64,000 bases of DNA, taken from contig NZ_JAGIAW010000012.1 of assembly GCF_017744655.1 (NCBI RefSeq), positions 1 to 64,000 of the forward strand, read 5' to 3'. The first letter of the stretch is position 1. Every line of letters begins with the position of its first letter. The position numbers and the translations under genes were made by a program. The notes beneath the pieces are model-generated. The model made no database searches, was not told the origin of the DNA, and was given only the letters and a program-made list of their open reading frames with translations. Source of the stretch: Devosia sp. (GTDB lineage: Bacteria; Pseudomonadota; Alphaproteobacteria; Rhizobiales; Devosiaceae). Below, piece by piece: positions 7,247 to 17,262 of the stretch.

Positions 7247-8629
7247 ATGTCCTCCTTCCGAATTGCAATTGTCTTGCCTGCCGTTTTGCTGGCGGGCTGC
7301 TCGAGCCTCACCACGCAATATGTCCGACCGGCACTGCCGAATACGTCGGCCTGGACCGATAGTGCAGGGATTTCCAACCCGGTCGCTGCCGTGCAGTGGT
7401 GGCGCAGCTTTGGTGATCCCAAACTCGACCAGCTTGTCGAGACGGTTCTTGCCAACAACAACGATCTGTTCGCGGCGAACCTGCGCGTGCGCAAGGCGCT
7501 GTTGCAGGCGGATCTGGCTGGGGTTGCAAGGCTTCCTCAATTGAGCGGGACGGGGAATGCGCAAGGCAATGTGCCGCTGACCGATACAAGCGCTGCCAGC
7601 AGCAATTTCAGTCTCGGACTGGGGGCGTCTTACGAGGTCGATCTCTGGGGCCGCTTGGTCAGCAGCAAGGATATGGCGGCGTTGCAAGCAGCCGCGTCAG
7701 CCGAGGATGTGGAGGCGGCGCGGACCACGGTCATCGCCTCGACCGTCGAGACCTATTGGCGCCTCGCTTATACGAACCAGGATCTGAGCGCAGCCCGCGC
7801 TTCGCTCGAGATTGCGCGTCAGGTCGAGGACCTCATCAAGAGCCAGACAGCAGCGGGTGCAGCCACTGAACTGGAACTGGCCGAGATACGGCAGACGGTC
7901 GAAAGCCAGGCCGCTTCGCTCTCCGATATCGAGCAGAACCGCGTCGTGCTGCGCAACGCGCTTGGTGTCTTGCTCAATGGGGTTGCCAATCCCGTAGCCG
8001 AGCCGCAGCAATTGCCGCGACGCACGCCGGTGCAGATCACCGCCGGTTTGCCGGCAGATCTGCTCGCGCGCCGTCCGGACCTGCGCGCTGCAGAATTGCG
8101 GCTGCGGGCGGCTTTGCGCAATGTCGACGGCACCAAAGCAAGCCTTTATCCGCAGATTACCCTGACCGGCAATCTCGGCTCGGCGAGTACCGACCTTCTC
8201 CAAATTCTCTCCAATCCAATTGCTACGCTTGGCGCCGGGCTTGCGCTGCCATTCCTCAATTTCCGGGATGGTGAATTGCGGGTGAAGGTCTCGGAGGTTG
8301 ATTATCAGCTTGCCGTCACCGAATTCCGCTCGGCGCTGCTGACGGCCTTCAGTGACACGGGCACGGCGCTCAGCGCGCGCACGACTCTGAACCAGAAGTC
8401 GCAACGCTTAAGGGCTGCGCTCGAAGCCGCACAGTCGGCAGAAAAACTGACGGAAGAGCGTTACCGCGCCGGTTCTGTTGCCCTGCGGGTCTGGCTCGAC
8501 GCACAGGAGCGAAGCCGGGCGGCAAATCGGGCGCTGTCGGCCAATCGGCTCGAGCAATTGGTCACCGAAGTCCAGATTTTTCGCGTGCTAGGCGGTTCAC
8601 CTTCCGTCGCACTCCCAGCGGCACGCTGA
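7247..8629 (+). CDS. Outer-membrane efflux lipoprotein, OprM/NodT type
   Basis: The protein has about 460 residues with a lipobox (LLAGCSS) near the N-terminus and two tandem OEP (TolC-like) repeats with the GGWW-like entry LWGRLVS and long coiled-coil regions. It forms the outer-membrane channel of a tripartite RND pump. GTG 7244 is an alternative start three bases upstream. It leads a seven-gene operon, followed after 29 bp by the membrane-fusion gene; the order (channel first) differs from the usual adaptor-pump-channel order. Confidence 0.9.
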   Translation: MSSFRIAIVLPAVLLAGCSSLTTQYVRPALPNTSAWTDSAGISNPVAAVQWWRSFGDPKLDQLVETVLANNNDLFAANLRVRKALLQADLAGVARLPQLSGTGNAQGNVPLTDTSAASSNFSLGLGASYEVDLWGRLVSSKDMAALQAAASAEDVEAARTTVIASTVETYWRLAYTNQDLSAARASLEIARQVEDLIKSQTAAGAATELELAEIRQTVESQAASLSDIEQNRVVLRNALGVLLNGVANPVAEPQQLPRRTPVQITAGLPADLLARRPDLRAAELRLRAALRNVDGTKASLYPQITLTGNLGSASTDLLQILSNPIATLGAGLALPFLNFRDGELRVKVSEVDYQLAVTEFRSALLTAFSDTGTALSARTTLNQKSQRLRAALEAAQSAEKLTEERYRAGSVALRVWLDAQERSRAANRALSANRLEQLVTEVQIFRVLGGSPSVALPAAR

Positions 8630-8658
8630 CCGCAGCACCCTGATTTCCGAGAAGCAAG

Positions 8659-9837
8659 ATGATCTCTTCGAAATTTCGTTTCCTGCCGATAATCCTAATC
8701 GCAACAGCTCTTGCAGCCTGCTCAAGCTCGCAGCAGCAGACGGCTGCGACCACAGAAGAACAGGCGCCCCTTGTTTCAGTTGCCCAACTCGAAGCCAGTT
8801 CCATCACGGTCTGGGACGAACTGCCGGCGCGCGTTTCGGCTTTCCGCACTGCGGAGGTACGTGCGCAGGTCAGTGGTCTCGTCGTCAATCGGCTCTTCCA
8901 GGAGGGCACCGAAGTCAAAAAGGGACAGGCGCTCTTTGCGCTCGATTCCACGAGCTATGCGGCAGATGTCGCCAGCGCAGAGGCCACGCTCCAGAAGGCT
9001 CGTGCCGTCTTCGAGCAGACGACGGCAGAGTTCGAGCGCGCCGATGTGCTCAAGGCTAGCAACAATATCAGCGACCAAGCCTATGATCTTGCCAGTTCCC
9101 AGCGTGCGCAGGGCGCAGCCGATGTTGCCCAGGCCGAGGCCGCGCTCAAGAAGGCAAATCTCTCGCTTGACCTTGCGACGATCAAGGCGCCGATCGACGG
9201 GCAGATCGGAGCAGCAATGGTTGGCGAAGGCACACTCGCTGAAGCAACCAGCACGACAAGCCTTGCGACGATCCAGCAGATCGGCAGCGTCCATATCGAT
9301 ATTCGCCAGCCTGCTTCGCGTCTTGAGCATCTGCGCAGTCTTGCCAAAAGCGGCCAGCTCAAGGAACCGGGCACGATCCCGATCGAAATTCTTGCCGGCG
9401 AAGGCGAAGATGGTGTGATCGCGGCCAAGGCGCTTTTCTCCGACATCAGCGTCGATGAGGGCACCGGCAATGTGCGCCTGCGGGCTCAGGCCGAAAATGC
9501 CGACCGCCGGCTGTTGCCGGGCATGTATGTCAGGGCCCGCGTGCCCCGCGGCACCTATCCCGACGCTATCAGCGTGCCACAGCAGGCTGTCATTCGCGAT
9601 ACCTTGGGCATGCCCAGCGTTTTCGTGGTCGCCGACGGCACGGCAACGCCTGTGACCGTGACGCTGGGTGAGCTGGTCGAAGGCCGCTACATCGTGACGG
9701 GCGGTCTCAAGGCCGGCGACAGCATCGTCGTCGAGGGCCAGGACAAGCTTTCAACGGCAGGACCTGTTCGGACCATTCCTTTCGGCACCCAACCTGCTGC
9801 TGCGGCCCCGACGGCCGAGCCGGCCGCAACCCACTAG
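8659..9837 (+). CDS. RND efflux periplasmic adaptor (membrane fusion protein)
   Basis: The 392-residue lipoprotein (lipobox LAACSSS) belongs to the AcrA/MexA family. It has a biotinyl-lipoyl-like half motif (VRAQVSGLV), an alpha-helical hairpin around residues 95-165, the second lipoyl half (IKAPIDGQIG), and a beta-barrel and membrane-proximal domain. It links the inner-membrane pump encoded next to the outer-membrane channel encoded before it. GAGAAGCAAG precedes the ATG. The C-terminus is Ala/Pro/Thr-rich and probably disordered. Confidence 0.92.
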   Translation: MISSKFRFLPIILIATALAACSSSQQQTAATTEEQAPLVSVAQLEASSITVWDELPARVSAFRTAEVRAQVSGLVVNRLFQEGTEVKKGQALFALDSTSYAADVASAEATLQKARAVFEQTTAEFERADVLKASNNISDQAYDLASSQRAQGAADVAQAEAALKKANLSLDLATIKAPIDGQIGAAMVGEGTLAEATSTTSLATIQQIGSVHIDIRQPASRLEHLRSLAKSGQLKEPGTIPIEILAGEGEDGVIAAKALFSDISVDEGTGNVRLRAQAENADRRLLPGMYVRARVPRGTYPDAISVPQQAVIRDTLGMPSVFVVADGTATPVTVTLGELVEGRYIVTGGLKAGDSIVVEGQDKLSTAGPVRTIPFGTQPAAAAPTAEPAATH

Positions 9838-9851
9838 TTCAGGCGAACCAA

Positions 9852-12800
9852 ATGCCCCAGTTTTTTATCGATCGCCCCGTCTTTGCGTGGGTGGTGGCTG
9901 CGTTCATCGTGTTGTTCGGCGTCATCGCCATCCCGCAGCTTCCCGTTGCGCGTTTTCCTTCCATCGCGCCGCCAAGCGTCAGTGTCTCGGCAAGCTATCC
10001 CGGTGCCTCGGCGCAGACCGTCAATGAGGGTGTCGTTATCCCGATCGAGCGCGAGCTCACCGGCGTCAAGAATCTGCTCTTTTTCGGCTCTTCGGCCGAT
10101 AGCACCGGCGGCGCCAATATCACGCTGACATTCGCCCCGGGAACCGACCCCGAGCTGGCGATGGTGGATGTTCAGAACCGTTTGAAGGGCGTTGAACCGC
10201 GCTTGCCGGCCTTGGTGCGCCAGAGCGGTCTGACCGTTGAATCTGCAACATCGGGCTTCCTGGCGATCGTTACCCTCACCTCGGAGGGCAAACGCTTCTC
10301 CGCGCTCGATCTTGAGGATTATCTCGCCAAATACATCGTCCCCGAACTCAAGCGCATCAAGGGCGTGGGTCGGCTGCAGTCTTTCGGCACCGAAAAAGCC
10401 ATGCGCATCTGGGTCGATCCCCTGAAGCTCGAAATGTTGGGCCTCAGCTTTGCTGATGTCACCGCGGCCATCCAGGGGCAGAACCTCCAGATCGCGCCGG
10501 GGCAACTTGGCTCAGGCCCGACCGTGCCGGGGCAGACCATCACCGTACCCCTGACCGTGCGCAGCGATCTCACGACGACCGACGAATTTGGCAGGATTGC
10601 CATCAAGGGCGAGCGCAACGGCGCCACAGTCCTGCTGAGCGATGTCGCGCGCGTTGAAATCGGCGCTCAGACCACCGGCTTTTCCATGCAGCAGAATGGC
10701 AACCAGGCAACCGGCGCCGCCATTCAGCTCTCGCCCGGCGCAAATGCCGTTGCGACGGCCGATGCCGTCAAGGCGCGCCTCGCCGAACTCAAGCTGTCAA
10801 TGCCTGAAGGCATGTCCTATGCGCTTCCCTTCGACACCTCCCCTTTCATCAAGGTGTCGATCGAGAAGGTGATCTATACCCTGCTCGAGGCCATGGCGCT
10901 CGTCTTTGCGGTCATGTTCGTATTCCTGCAGAACGTCCGCTACACGCTCATCCCGGCCATCGTTGCGCCGGTGGCGCTGCTTGGTACGTTCGCGGTCATG
11001 CAGTTGACGGGCTATTCGATCAACGTGCTCACCATGTTCGGCATGGTCCTGGCGATCGGCATCATCGTCGACGATGCCATTGTCGTAGTTGAAAACGTCG
11101 AGCGCATCATGGCGACCGAAGGTCTCTCACCCAGGGACGCCACTCGAAAAGCGATGAAGGAAATTACGGGTGCAGTGATCGGCATTACTGCTGTGCTTGT
11201 CGCCGTCTTCATTCCCATGGGTCTTGCCAGCGGTTCGGTGGGCGCCATCTATCGCCAGTTCACCCTGTCGATGTCGGTGTCGATCCTCTTCTCTGCGTTC
11301 CTCGCCCTCACACTGACCCCAGCGCTCTGCGCAACGATCCTCAAGCCTGTCGACCATCATAAGAAGAAGTGGCCGCCCTTCGCGCTCTTTGACAAGGGTG
11401 TCGACAAGGTCACGCGTGGCTATGGCAGGACCGTCGGCGGCCTCCTGCGCCGTGGCGGACGAATGATGGCGCTCTATGCGGTTCTCGTCGGTGCCCTCGT
11501 TTTCTGGTTCCCGCAGATCCCATCCGCTTTCATGCCCGACGAAGACCAGGGCAATTACACAGTGTCGATCACGTTGCCGGCCGGAGCGACGCAGGAGCGT
11601 ACCGATAAGGTGACGAGCCTATTCAATACCGAGGTATTGAAACGCGAGGCGACACAGGAAAACCTCCTGATCAACGGCTTCAGCTTCATGGGGTCGGGGT
11701 CGAATGCAGCCATGGCCTTCGTGACACTCAAGGATTGGAAAGACCGTGCCCATCTGCCAGCCAGTGAAGAAGTCGCTGCCATGACGGCGGCTATGGCCGA
11801 TATTCCCGAGGGGTCGGTCATGGTGTCGCTGCCGGCGCCAATTGAAGAACTCGGTGGCGGGTCGGGCTTCAGCTTCGTGCTGCAGGATCGTGGCGGCAAG
11901 GGGCTCGACGCGCTCACCGCAGCCCAGAACCAGTTACTGGCTCTTGCCGGCAAGTCGACCAAGCTCGCAAGCCTTTATCAAAACAGCCTGCCCAATGGTC
12001 CCAATGTCGAGCTCGAGATCGACCGCAACAAGGCACACGCCCTCGGCGTCGCGTTCCAGTCGATCAGCGATACGCTCGCGACGGCTATCACTTCGAGTTA
12101 TGTGGGTGACTTTTCCAATGGCGGTAAACTGCAACAGGTTATCGTCCAGGCAGATGCGCGCTATCGCATGAATGTCGACGATGTACTGAAGCTCTTCGTG
12201 CGTAACGACAAGGGCGGCATGGTCTCGCTGAGCGAAGTCGTGACGGCCAAGTGGAATAGTGCCCCCGCGCAGATTTCCCGGCACAACGGCTATCTCGCCA
12301 ATTCCCTTCAGGGTGAGGGTGCGCCGGGAGTGGCCAATGGCGATGCCATGGCTGAGGTCGAACGTCTCGTCCAGCAATTGCCGGAAGGCTTTGGCATCGA
12401 ATGGACCGGCGAGTCACTGCAGGAGCGTCAGTCGGGTGCGCAGATGCCCATGCTGATCGCAATTTCGATGCTGGTGGTCTTCCTGGTCCTTGCCGCGCTT
12501 TACGAGAGCTGGACCGTGCCGCTGTCGGTCATGATGATGGTGCCACTTGGGATCATCGGTTCGGTCGCTGCGGTGCAACTGGGTGGACAGTCTAATGACG
12601 TCTTCTTCAAGGTCGGCCTCATCACCGTTATTGGGCTTTCTGCCAAGAACGCCATCCTCATCGTCGAATTCGCCAAGGCAAAGCTTGCCGAAGGATGGGC
12701 ATTGCGTGATGCGATCGTCGAGGCCGGGCGGCTGCGCATCAGGCCGATCGTCATGACCTCGCTTGCCTTCGCCCTCGGGGTCACGCCCCTCGTTCATGCC

Positions 12801-12989
12801 CATGGCGCCAGCGCCGAAACCCAGAAAGCCCTCGGAACCGGCGTCCTGGGTGGCGTCATTGCGGCCACGATCTTCGCGCTGATCTTCGTGCCGGTATTCT
12901 ACTTCGTCGTGATGTCGATCTTCGGCCGCAAGCGGAAGACCGCCTCCGAAACTGCCGACCTCCCACCTGCGAGTTCCACCCATGCATGA
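9852..12989 (+). CDS. RND multidrug efflux pump, HAE-1 family
   Basis: The 1045-residue proton-driven inner-membrane exporter of the AcrB/MexB type is full length. It begins with the typical FFIDRPVFAWV, has the two large periplasmic loops, the proton-relay aspartates in GIIVDDAIVVVEN (TM4) and the TM10 lysine in GLSAKNAILIVEF. It forms the pump of the tripartite system with the two preceding genes. The stop overlaps the ABC exporter start (ATGA). Substrates cannot be predicted. Confidence 0.95.
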   Translation: MPQFFIDRPVFAWVVAAFIVLFGVIAIPQLPVARFPSIAPPSVSVSASYPGASAQTVNEGVVIPIERELTGVKNLLFFGSSADSTGGANITLTFAPGTDPELAMVDVQNRLKGVEPRLPALVRQSGLTVESATSGFLAIVTLTSEGKRFSALDLEDYLAKYIVPELKRIKGVGRLQSFGTEKAMRIWVDPLKLEMLGLSFADVTAAIQGQNLQIAPGQLGSGPTVPGQTITVPLTVRSDLTTTDEFGRIAIKGERNGATVLLSDVARVEIGAQTTGFSMQQNGNQATGAAIQLSPGANAVATADAVKARLAELKLSMPEGMSYALPFDTSPFIKVSIEKVIYTLLEAMALVFAVMFVFLQNVRYTLIPAIVAPVALLGTFAVMQLTGYSINVLTMFGMVLAIGIIVDDAIVVVENVERIMATEGLSPRDATRKAMKEITGAVIGITAVLVAVFIPMGLASGSVGAIYRQFTLSMSVSILFSAFLALTLTPALCATILKPVDHHKKKWPPFALFDKGVDKVTRGYGRTVGGLLRRGGRMMALYAVLVGALVFWFPQIPSAFMPDEDQGNYTVSITLPAGATQERTDKVTSLFNTEVLKREATQENLLINGFSFMGSGSNAAMAFVTLKDWKDRAHLPASEEVAAMTAAMADIPEGSVMVSLPAPIEELGGGSGFSFVLQDRGGKGLDALTAAQNQLLALAGKSTKLASLYQNSLPNGPNVELEIDRNKAHALGVAFQSISDTLATAITSSYVGDFSNGGKLQQVIVQADARYRMNVDDVLKLFVRNDKGGMVSLSEVVTAKWNSAPAQISRHNGYLANSLQGEGAPGVANGDAMAEVERLVQQLPEGFGIEWTGESLQERQSGAQMPMLIAISMLVVFLVLAALYESWTVPLSVMMMVPLGIIGSVAAVQLGGQSNDVFFKVGLITVIGLSAKNAILIVEFAKAKLAEGWALRDAIVEAGRLRIRPIVMTSLAFALGVTPLVHAHGASAETQKALGTGVLGGVIAATIFALIFVPVFYFVVMSIFGRKRKTASETADLPPASSTHA

Positions 12990-14757
12990 CCTCGACGACT
13001 TCGCAGACTACGAGGCCTCGGCCCAGCAGCACACGCCCTGGCGGCGTGTGCTCGCTCTCTTCCGTCCCCATATCAGGGCGCTTCTGATCGTCCTTGGCCT
13101 CATCGTCATCGCCGGCATAGCGGGGGCAACGGCACCGTTCATGATGCGCGGCATTATCGACGATGCTCTGCCGGCCCGCAATGCCACGCTCCTGGTCTGG
13201 CTCTGCAGCGGTCTTATCGGCATTGCCGTGTTGTCGGCCATCGCGGGCGTATTGCAGGCCTATGTGTCGACCCATATCGGCCAGCAGCTCATGCATGAAT
13301 TGCGCGTGAGGCTCTATGAGCACCTGCAATCGCTCTCTCTCGCCTTTTTCGCTACCGCGCGAACCGGCGAGGTGCAATCGCGCATGTCGAGCGACATTGC
13401 CGGGCTCCAATCGCTGTTCACCAATACCGCGACGGACGTCGCCCGCAATGTCAGCGTCGTGCTGACAACCGTCGTCGCCATGGTGCTCCTCGACTGGCGC
13501 CTGGCGCTTGCCTCGCTCGGCTTTATGCCGATCCTGCTCTGGCTCAACAACCGCGTTGCGGCACTGCGCGAGCGCATCACGTTCGAGCAACAGGAGCGGA
13601 TTGCCGACATGTCGGCAACGGTCACGGAATCACTCTCAGCCGGCGGGTTCATTCTCGGTCGCACCATGGGCCGGGCCCATCACCTCGTCCGCCTTTTCCG
13701 CCAGACGTCATCGGATGTCGCGCGGCTGGAACTCCGGTCCCACACGGCCGGGCAGTGGGAAATCGCCATCATCATGTTTGCGCTCGACATCCTGCCGGCG
13801 CTGACCTTTCTCATCGGCGGGCTGATGCTGGCCCAGGGTTTTGGTGTCTCGATAGGTACCCTGGTCGCGCTGATCGCACTGCAGGAGCAGTTGCTCTGGC
13901 CCATGCTCGAATTGTTCGAGGCCCGCGTCGAACTGCGCAAGGCGCGCGCCTTGCTGACACGGGTTTTCGCCACCCTGGACACCAAGCCAACGCTGGTCGA
14001 GCCCGCAAATCCCGTTGAAGTCGACGCAAAAGCCGCTCGCGGAGAAATCGTCTTCGAAGACGTCTCCTTCTCCTATCCGGCGTCCGAGCGGCAGACCCTT
14101 GATCACGTTGCCTTTCGTATACCGGCCGGCACGCACACCGCCATCGTGGGAAGCACGGGCTCGGGCAAGAGCACGCTGGGCTATCTGCTGGCGCGTCTTT
14201 ACGATCCCGACAGCGGGCGGGTGACGCTGGATGGTATCGACCTCAGGGATTTCAGCTTTGAAACCCTCTCCCACATCCTCGGCGTCGTCACGCAGGATCC
14301 GTTCCTCCTCAATGCCAGCATCGAAGAGAACCTGCGGTTCGCCAAGCCCGATGCCTCTGCGGACGAAATCGGGGAAGCACTCAAACTGGCACAGCTTTGG
14401 GAAAAGGTCGCCACCTTGCCCAAGGGCACTGCGACCGAGGTTGGGGAACGCGGCTATCAGTTTTCCGGCGGCGAGCGGCAAAGGCTGTCGCTGGCTCGGA
14501 CCATCCTGCGCAATCCCCGCGTCCTTTTGCTCGACGAAGCCACAAGCGCCCTCGACCCGCAGACCGAAAATGCTCTATCGGCAGCGCTTGCCTCGCGTCA
14601 CAATCGTACGGTGGTGTCGATCGCTCATCGTCTTTCGACCGTACGCCATGCGGACCAGATTGTAGTCTTGGAAGAAGGACGCATCGTCGAAATGGGAAGC
14701 CATGATCAGCTCATTGCCGCGAATGGGCGCTATCGCCAACTGGCCACGATCGGCTGA
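12982..14757 (+). CDS. ABC exporter, fused membrane and ATPase domains
   Basis: The 591-residue half-transporter of the MsbA/MDR type has six membrane helices in residues 20-320 and an ATPase domain with Walker A GSTGSGKST (near 388), Q-loop VVTQDPF, signature FSGGERQRLS, Walker B VLLLDEATS and switch IAHRLST. It would export lipids, peptides or drugs as a dimer. It overlaps the RND gene and precedes the two-component genes, so it belongs to the same transcript. Having an ABC exporter inside an RND operon is unusual. Confidence 0.9.
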   Translation: MHDLDDFADYEASAQQHTPWRRVLALFRPHIRALLIVLGLIVIAGIAGATAPFMMRGIIDDALPARNATLLVWLCSGLIGIAVLSAIAGVLQAYVSTHIGQQLMHELRVRLYEHLQSLSLAFFATARTGEVQSRMSSDIAGLQSLFTNTATDVARNVSVVLTTVVAMVLLDWRLALASLGFMPILLWLNNRVAALRERITFEQQERIADMSATVTESLSAGGFILGRTMGRAHHLVRLFRQTSSDVARLELRSHTAGQWEIAIIMFALDILPALTFLIGGLMLAQGFGVSIGTLVALIALQEQLLWPMLELFEARVELRKARALLTRVFATLDTKPTLVEPANPVEVDAKAARGEIVFEDVSFSYPASERQTLDHVAFRIPAGTHTAIVGSTGSGKSTLGYLLARLYDPDSGRVTLDGIDLRDFSFETLSHILGVVTQDPFLLNASIEENLRFAKPDASADEIGEALKLAQLWEKVATLPKGTATEVGERGYQFSGGERQRLSLARTILRNPRVLLLDEATSALDPQTENALSAALASRHNRTVVSIAHRLSTVRHADQIVVLEEGRIVEMGSHDQLIAANGRYRQLATIG

Positions 14758-14787
14758 CCTCATGTCCTCGCAAATTGGATCGACGCC

Positions 14788-15471
14788 ATGACCAATCAGC
14801 TCATTCTCATCATCGAAGACGACATCGAAATCGTCCGCATCCTGCAGGCCTATTTCGAGCGCGACGGCTATCGCACCGTCAGCGCTACCGATCCACTCAT
14901 AGGCCTGTCGCACCACCAGCGCCTCAAGCCAGATCTTGTGGTTCTGGATGTCAAGATGCCGAAGATGGATGGCTTCGAAACGCTGGCTGCCTTGCGCAAT
15001 GTCGATGACACACCCGTCATCATGGTCACGGCCCTGGCCGAAGATCTCGACAAGCTCCAGGCGCTGCGGCTTGGCGCCGACGATTATGTGGTCAAGCCGT
15101 TCAACCCTTTGGAAGTCGTGGCGCGCGCACGCGCCATTCTGCGGCGCAGCCAAGGTGGCCGGTCGACTTCGGTCCTGCGGCTCGGGCCGCTCAGCATAGA
15201 TAGCGACGCCATGACCGTCCATGTCGGCACCGGCATTTTGGGACTCACGCGCACCGAGTATCGACTTCTCGAACATATGGCCCGCTCCCCCAACCGTGTT
15301 TTCGAGCGCAGCGAACTGATAGATGCTTGCCTGCCCGAAGGCGAGGCTATGAACCGCACTGTCGATAGCCATATGAGCAACCTCCGGCGCAAGCTTGGCG
15401 CTGCAGGATTGCCCGATCTGATCACCGGCATCCGCGGCGTTGGCTATCGTCTGGATACGCCAAATGGCTAG
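14788..15471 (+). CDS. OmpR-family response regulator
   Basis: The 227-residue protein has a receiver domain (acidic EDD at 10-12, phosphoacceptor Asp54 in VVLDVKMP, Lys in VVKPF) and a C-terminal winged-helix domain (LGLTRTEYRLLEHMA, RRKLG). It follows the ABC exporter gene by 30 bp and overlaps the kinase gene by eight bases. It most likely controls this efflux operon, by position. Confidence 0.93.
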   Translation: MTNQLILIIEDDIEIVRILQAYFERDGYRTVSATDPLIGLSHHQRLKPDLVVLDVKMPKMDGFETLAALRNVDDTPVIMVTALAEDLDKLQALRLGADDYVVKPFNPLEVVARARAILRRSQGGRSTSVLRLGPLSIDSDAMTVHVGTGILGLTRTEYRLLEHMARSPNRVFERSELIDACLPEGEAMNRTVDSHMSNLRRKLGAAGLPDLITGIRGVGYRLDTPNG

Positions 15472-16555
15472 ACAGGTCGGGACTGCGCTGCAGATCGTCT
15501 TAATCGCCATAGCGCTCGCCGTCGCTGGCGCTCTCGTCGCTTATCTCGGCTTTCCGACCTATTTCGACCTCGTCCAGCGCCTCTTTCCGCAGGTCTCGGA
15601 AACAGAGACTTTCTGGTCGTGGATCGATTGGAGCTATTTGCTGCTGACGCTGGCGATCGTTCTTCCCATCGCCGCCTTTGGAGGCGTCTGGCTTTCCCGG
15701 CGGATTGTTGTGCCTCTCCTTGAAGTCGCACGCGCCATTCGGGCCGTCGCTGCCGGCGATCTCAGCGCTCGCGCCAATCCCCACATCAAGGGCTTTGGCG
15801 AATCTGCCAGGCTCGTCGAGGATTTTAACGCCATGGCCGAACGCCTCGAACGCGCCGAAGCTGAACTCCGATACTCAAATTCTGCCGCGGCCCACGAATT
15901 GCGGACGCCTTTGACCATTCTCAAGGGCCGCTTGCAGGGTGTCGCCGATGGCGTTTTTACCCTCGATGACGATCTGGTTTCGCTGCTGATCGGTCAGGTC
16001 GACGGCATGACACGGATCGTTGAGGACCTGCGCACGCTTGGCCTATTCAATGCGGGTACGCTCGAACTCTCTGTGATCGATACGGACCTTGCAGCCATCG
16101 TGCATGCCGCGACCAATCTTTCCGCCGATGCGCTGCGCACAAAATCGATCACCCTTCATCTCGACCTCGAACCAGCGCCCGTTGCTGCCGATCCTGCAAG
16201 ACTCCACCAAGTCGTACTGGCTCTCATCGACAACGCCATGCGTTACGCTCCTGGTAAGCCCTTATCCATCTCAACAAAGGTGGAGCATGGACATGCCGTG
16301 TTGACCGTCACCGACAGTGGTCGGGGCCTGTCGCCCGAAGCACTGAGGAATGCATTCGAGCCCTTCTGGCGGGACGAGGAGTCGAGAGCGCGCGACAAGG
16401 GCGGCAGTGGCTTGGGGCTGTCAGTCGTCAGAGCCATTGCCCATGCCCATGACGGCCAAGTGCGCAGTGAGAATCTACCCGGTCATGGCGCGCGCTTCAC
16501 GGTCACTTTGCCGGCGCCAAAGGCTAGGTTCACAATGGAAAATGGCTTTGTATAG
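15464..16555 (+). CDS. Membrane sensor histidine kinase
   Basis: The 363-residue kinase has two membrane segments (about 8-30 and 57-78) flanking a very short periplasmic loop of about 26 residues. A HAMP domain, HisKA with phosphoaccepting His144 in AAAHELRTPLT, and an ATPase domain (LIDNAMRYA, DSGRGLS, GGSGLGLSVV) follow. The short loop suggests it senses a membrane or intramembrane signal. ATG 15464 overlaps the regulator stop by eight bases; a start at 15440 is open but less likely. Confidence 0.92.
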   Translation: MARQVGTALQIVLIAIALAVAGALVAYLGFPTYFDLVQRLFPQVSETETFWSWIDWSYLLLTLAIVLPIAAFGGVWLSRRIVVPLLEVARAIRAVAAGDLSARANPHIKGFGESARLVEDFNAMAERLERAEAELRYSNSAAAHELRTPLTILKGRLQGVADGVFTLDDDLVSLLIGQVDGMTRIVEDLRTLGLFNAGTLELSVIDTDLAAIVHAATNLSADALRTKSITLHLDLEPAPVAADPARLHQVVLALIDNAMRYAPGKPLSISTKVEHGHAVLTVTDSGRGLSPEALRNAFEPFWRDEESRARDKGGSGLGLSVVRAIAHAHDGQVRSENLPGHGARFTVTLPAPKARFTMENGFV

Positions 16556-17117
16556 TCTGCAGATTGATCGGTTGGCTCTAAGACGGTTTCAAGCAAGCGA
16601 TGCGGAAGCGCTGTTTGCTTATCTAAAAGCGCCCACTGCCAGCTGCTTCTTTTCGCTGAAGCTCGCTGACCTCACCGCCGCTAGAGAAGAGGCGGTTAAA
16701 CGCTCAGAGGGCGAGGAGTTCATCGCGGTCTGTCTAAAAGCATCCGGCCAGCTTATCGGAGATCTGTTTGTCCATCCGGATCCAAAGTGGCCAGAAGGCG
16801 CGGATGAAAGGCCAGACACGGCTTCCATCGGATGGAATTTCAATCCAAATTTTGGCGGGCAGGGCTATGCATTGGAGGCCGCACGTGCCTTGTGCGCCGA
16901 CCTCTTTGCCAATCAAGGCATGCGGCGCCTCTATGCCTATGTCGAAGACCACAATACGCCTTCGCGGCGGCTATGTGAGAAACTGGGCATGCGGGCGGAG
17001 GGCGTCTTTCTCGAGTATGTGACCTTTCAAGACGACGCGGACGGCAATCCGATCTACGAGAACACGATGCAATACGCGATCCTCCGACACGAATGGGATC
17101 GACCTAACGCGGCCTGA
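16542..17117 (+). CDS. GNAT acetyltransferase, RimJ/RimL-like
   Basis: The 191-residue protein of the GNAT_3 class transfers an acetyl group from acetyl-CoA to an amine on a protein or small molecule. It has LALRRFQASDAEAL at the start, the beta-bulge segment IGWNFNPNFGGQGYALEA (acetyl-CoA loop) and a C-terminal NTPSRRLCEKLGM. ATG 16542 overlaps the histidine kinase by 14 bases, making it the last gene of the efflux operon. RimJ/L relatives include aminoglycoside and other drug acetyltransferases, so modification of the exported compound is possible but unproven. Confidence 0.85.
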   Translation: MALYSLQIDRLALRRFQASDAEALFAYLKAPTASCFFSLKLADLTAAREEAVKRSEGEEFIAVCLKASGQLIGDLFVHPDPKWPEGADERPDTASIGWNFNPNFGGQGYALEAARALCADLFANQGMRRLYAYVEDHNTPSRRLCEKLGMRAEGVFLEYVTFQDDADGNPIYENTMQYAILRHEWDRPNAA

Positions 17118-17262
17118 AACGTCCGCTTCTACCCAACCGGAATCAAAGGCAGACGGCCGGCTTCCACCCCGATGACGCCGGTCTCCTGCCGGACCCCATT
17201 CCAAACATTGGCGCGTTGGCGAAAACACCCTGAAACCGGACCTTCCTCAGGCGTTATGACGG

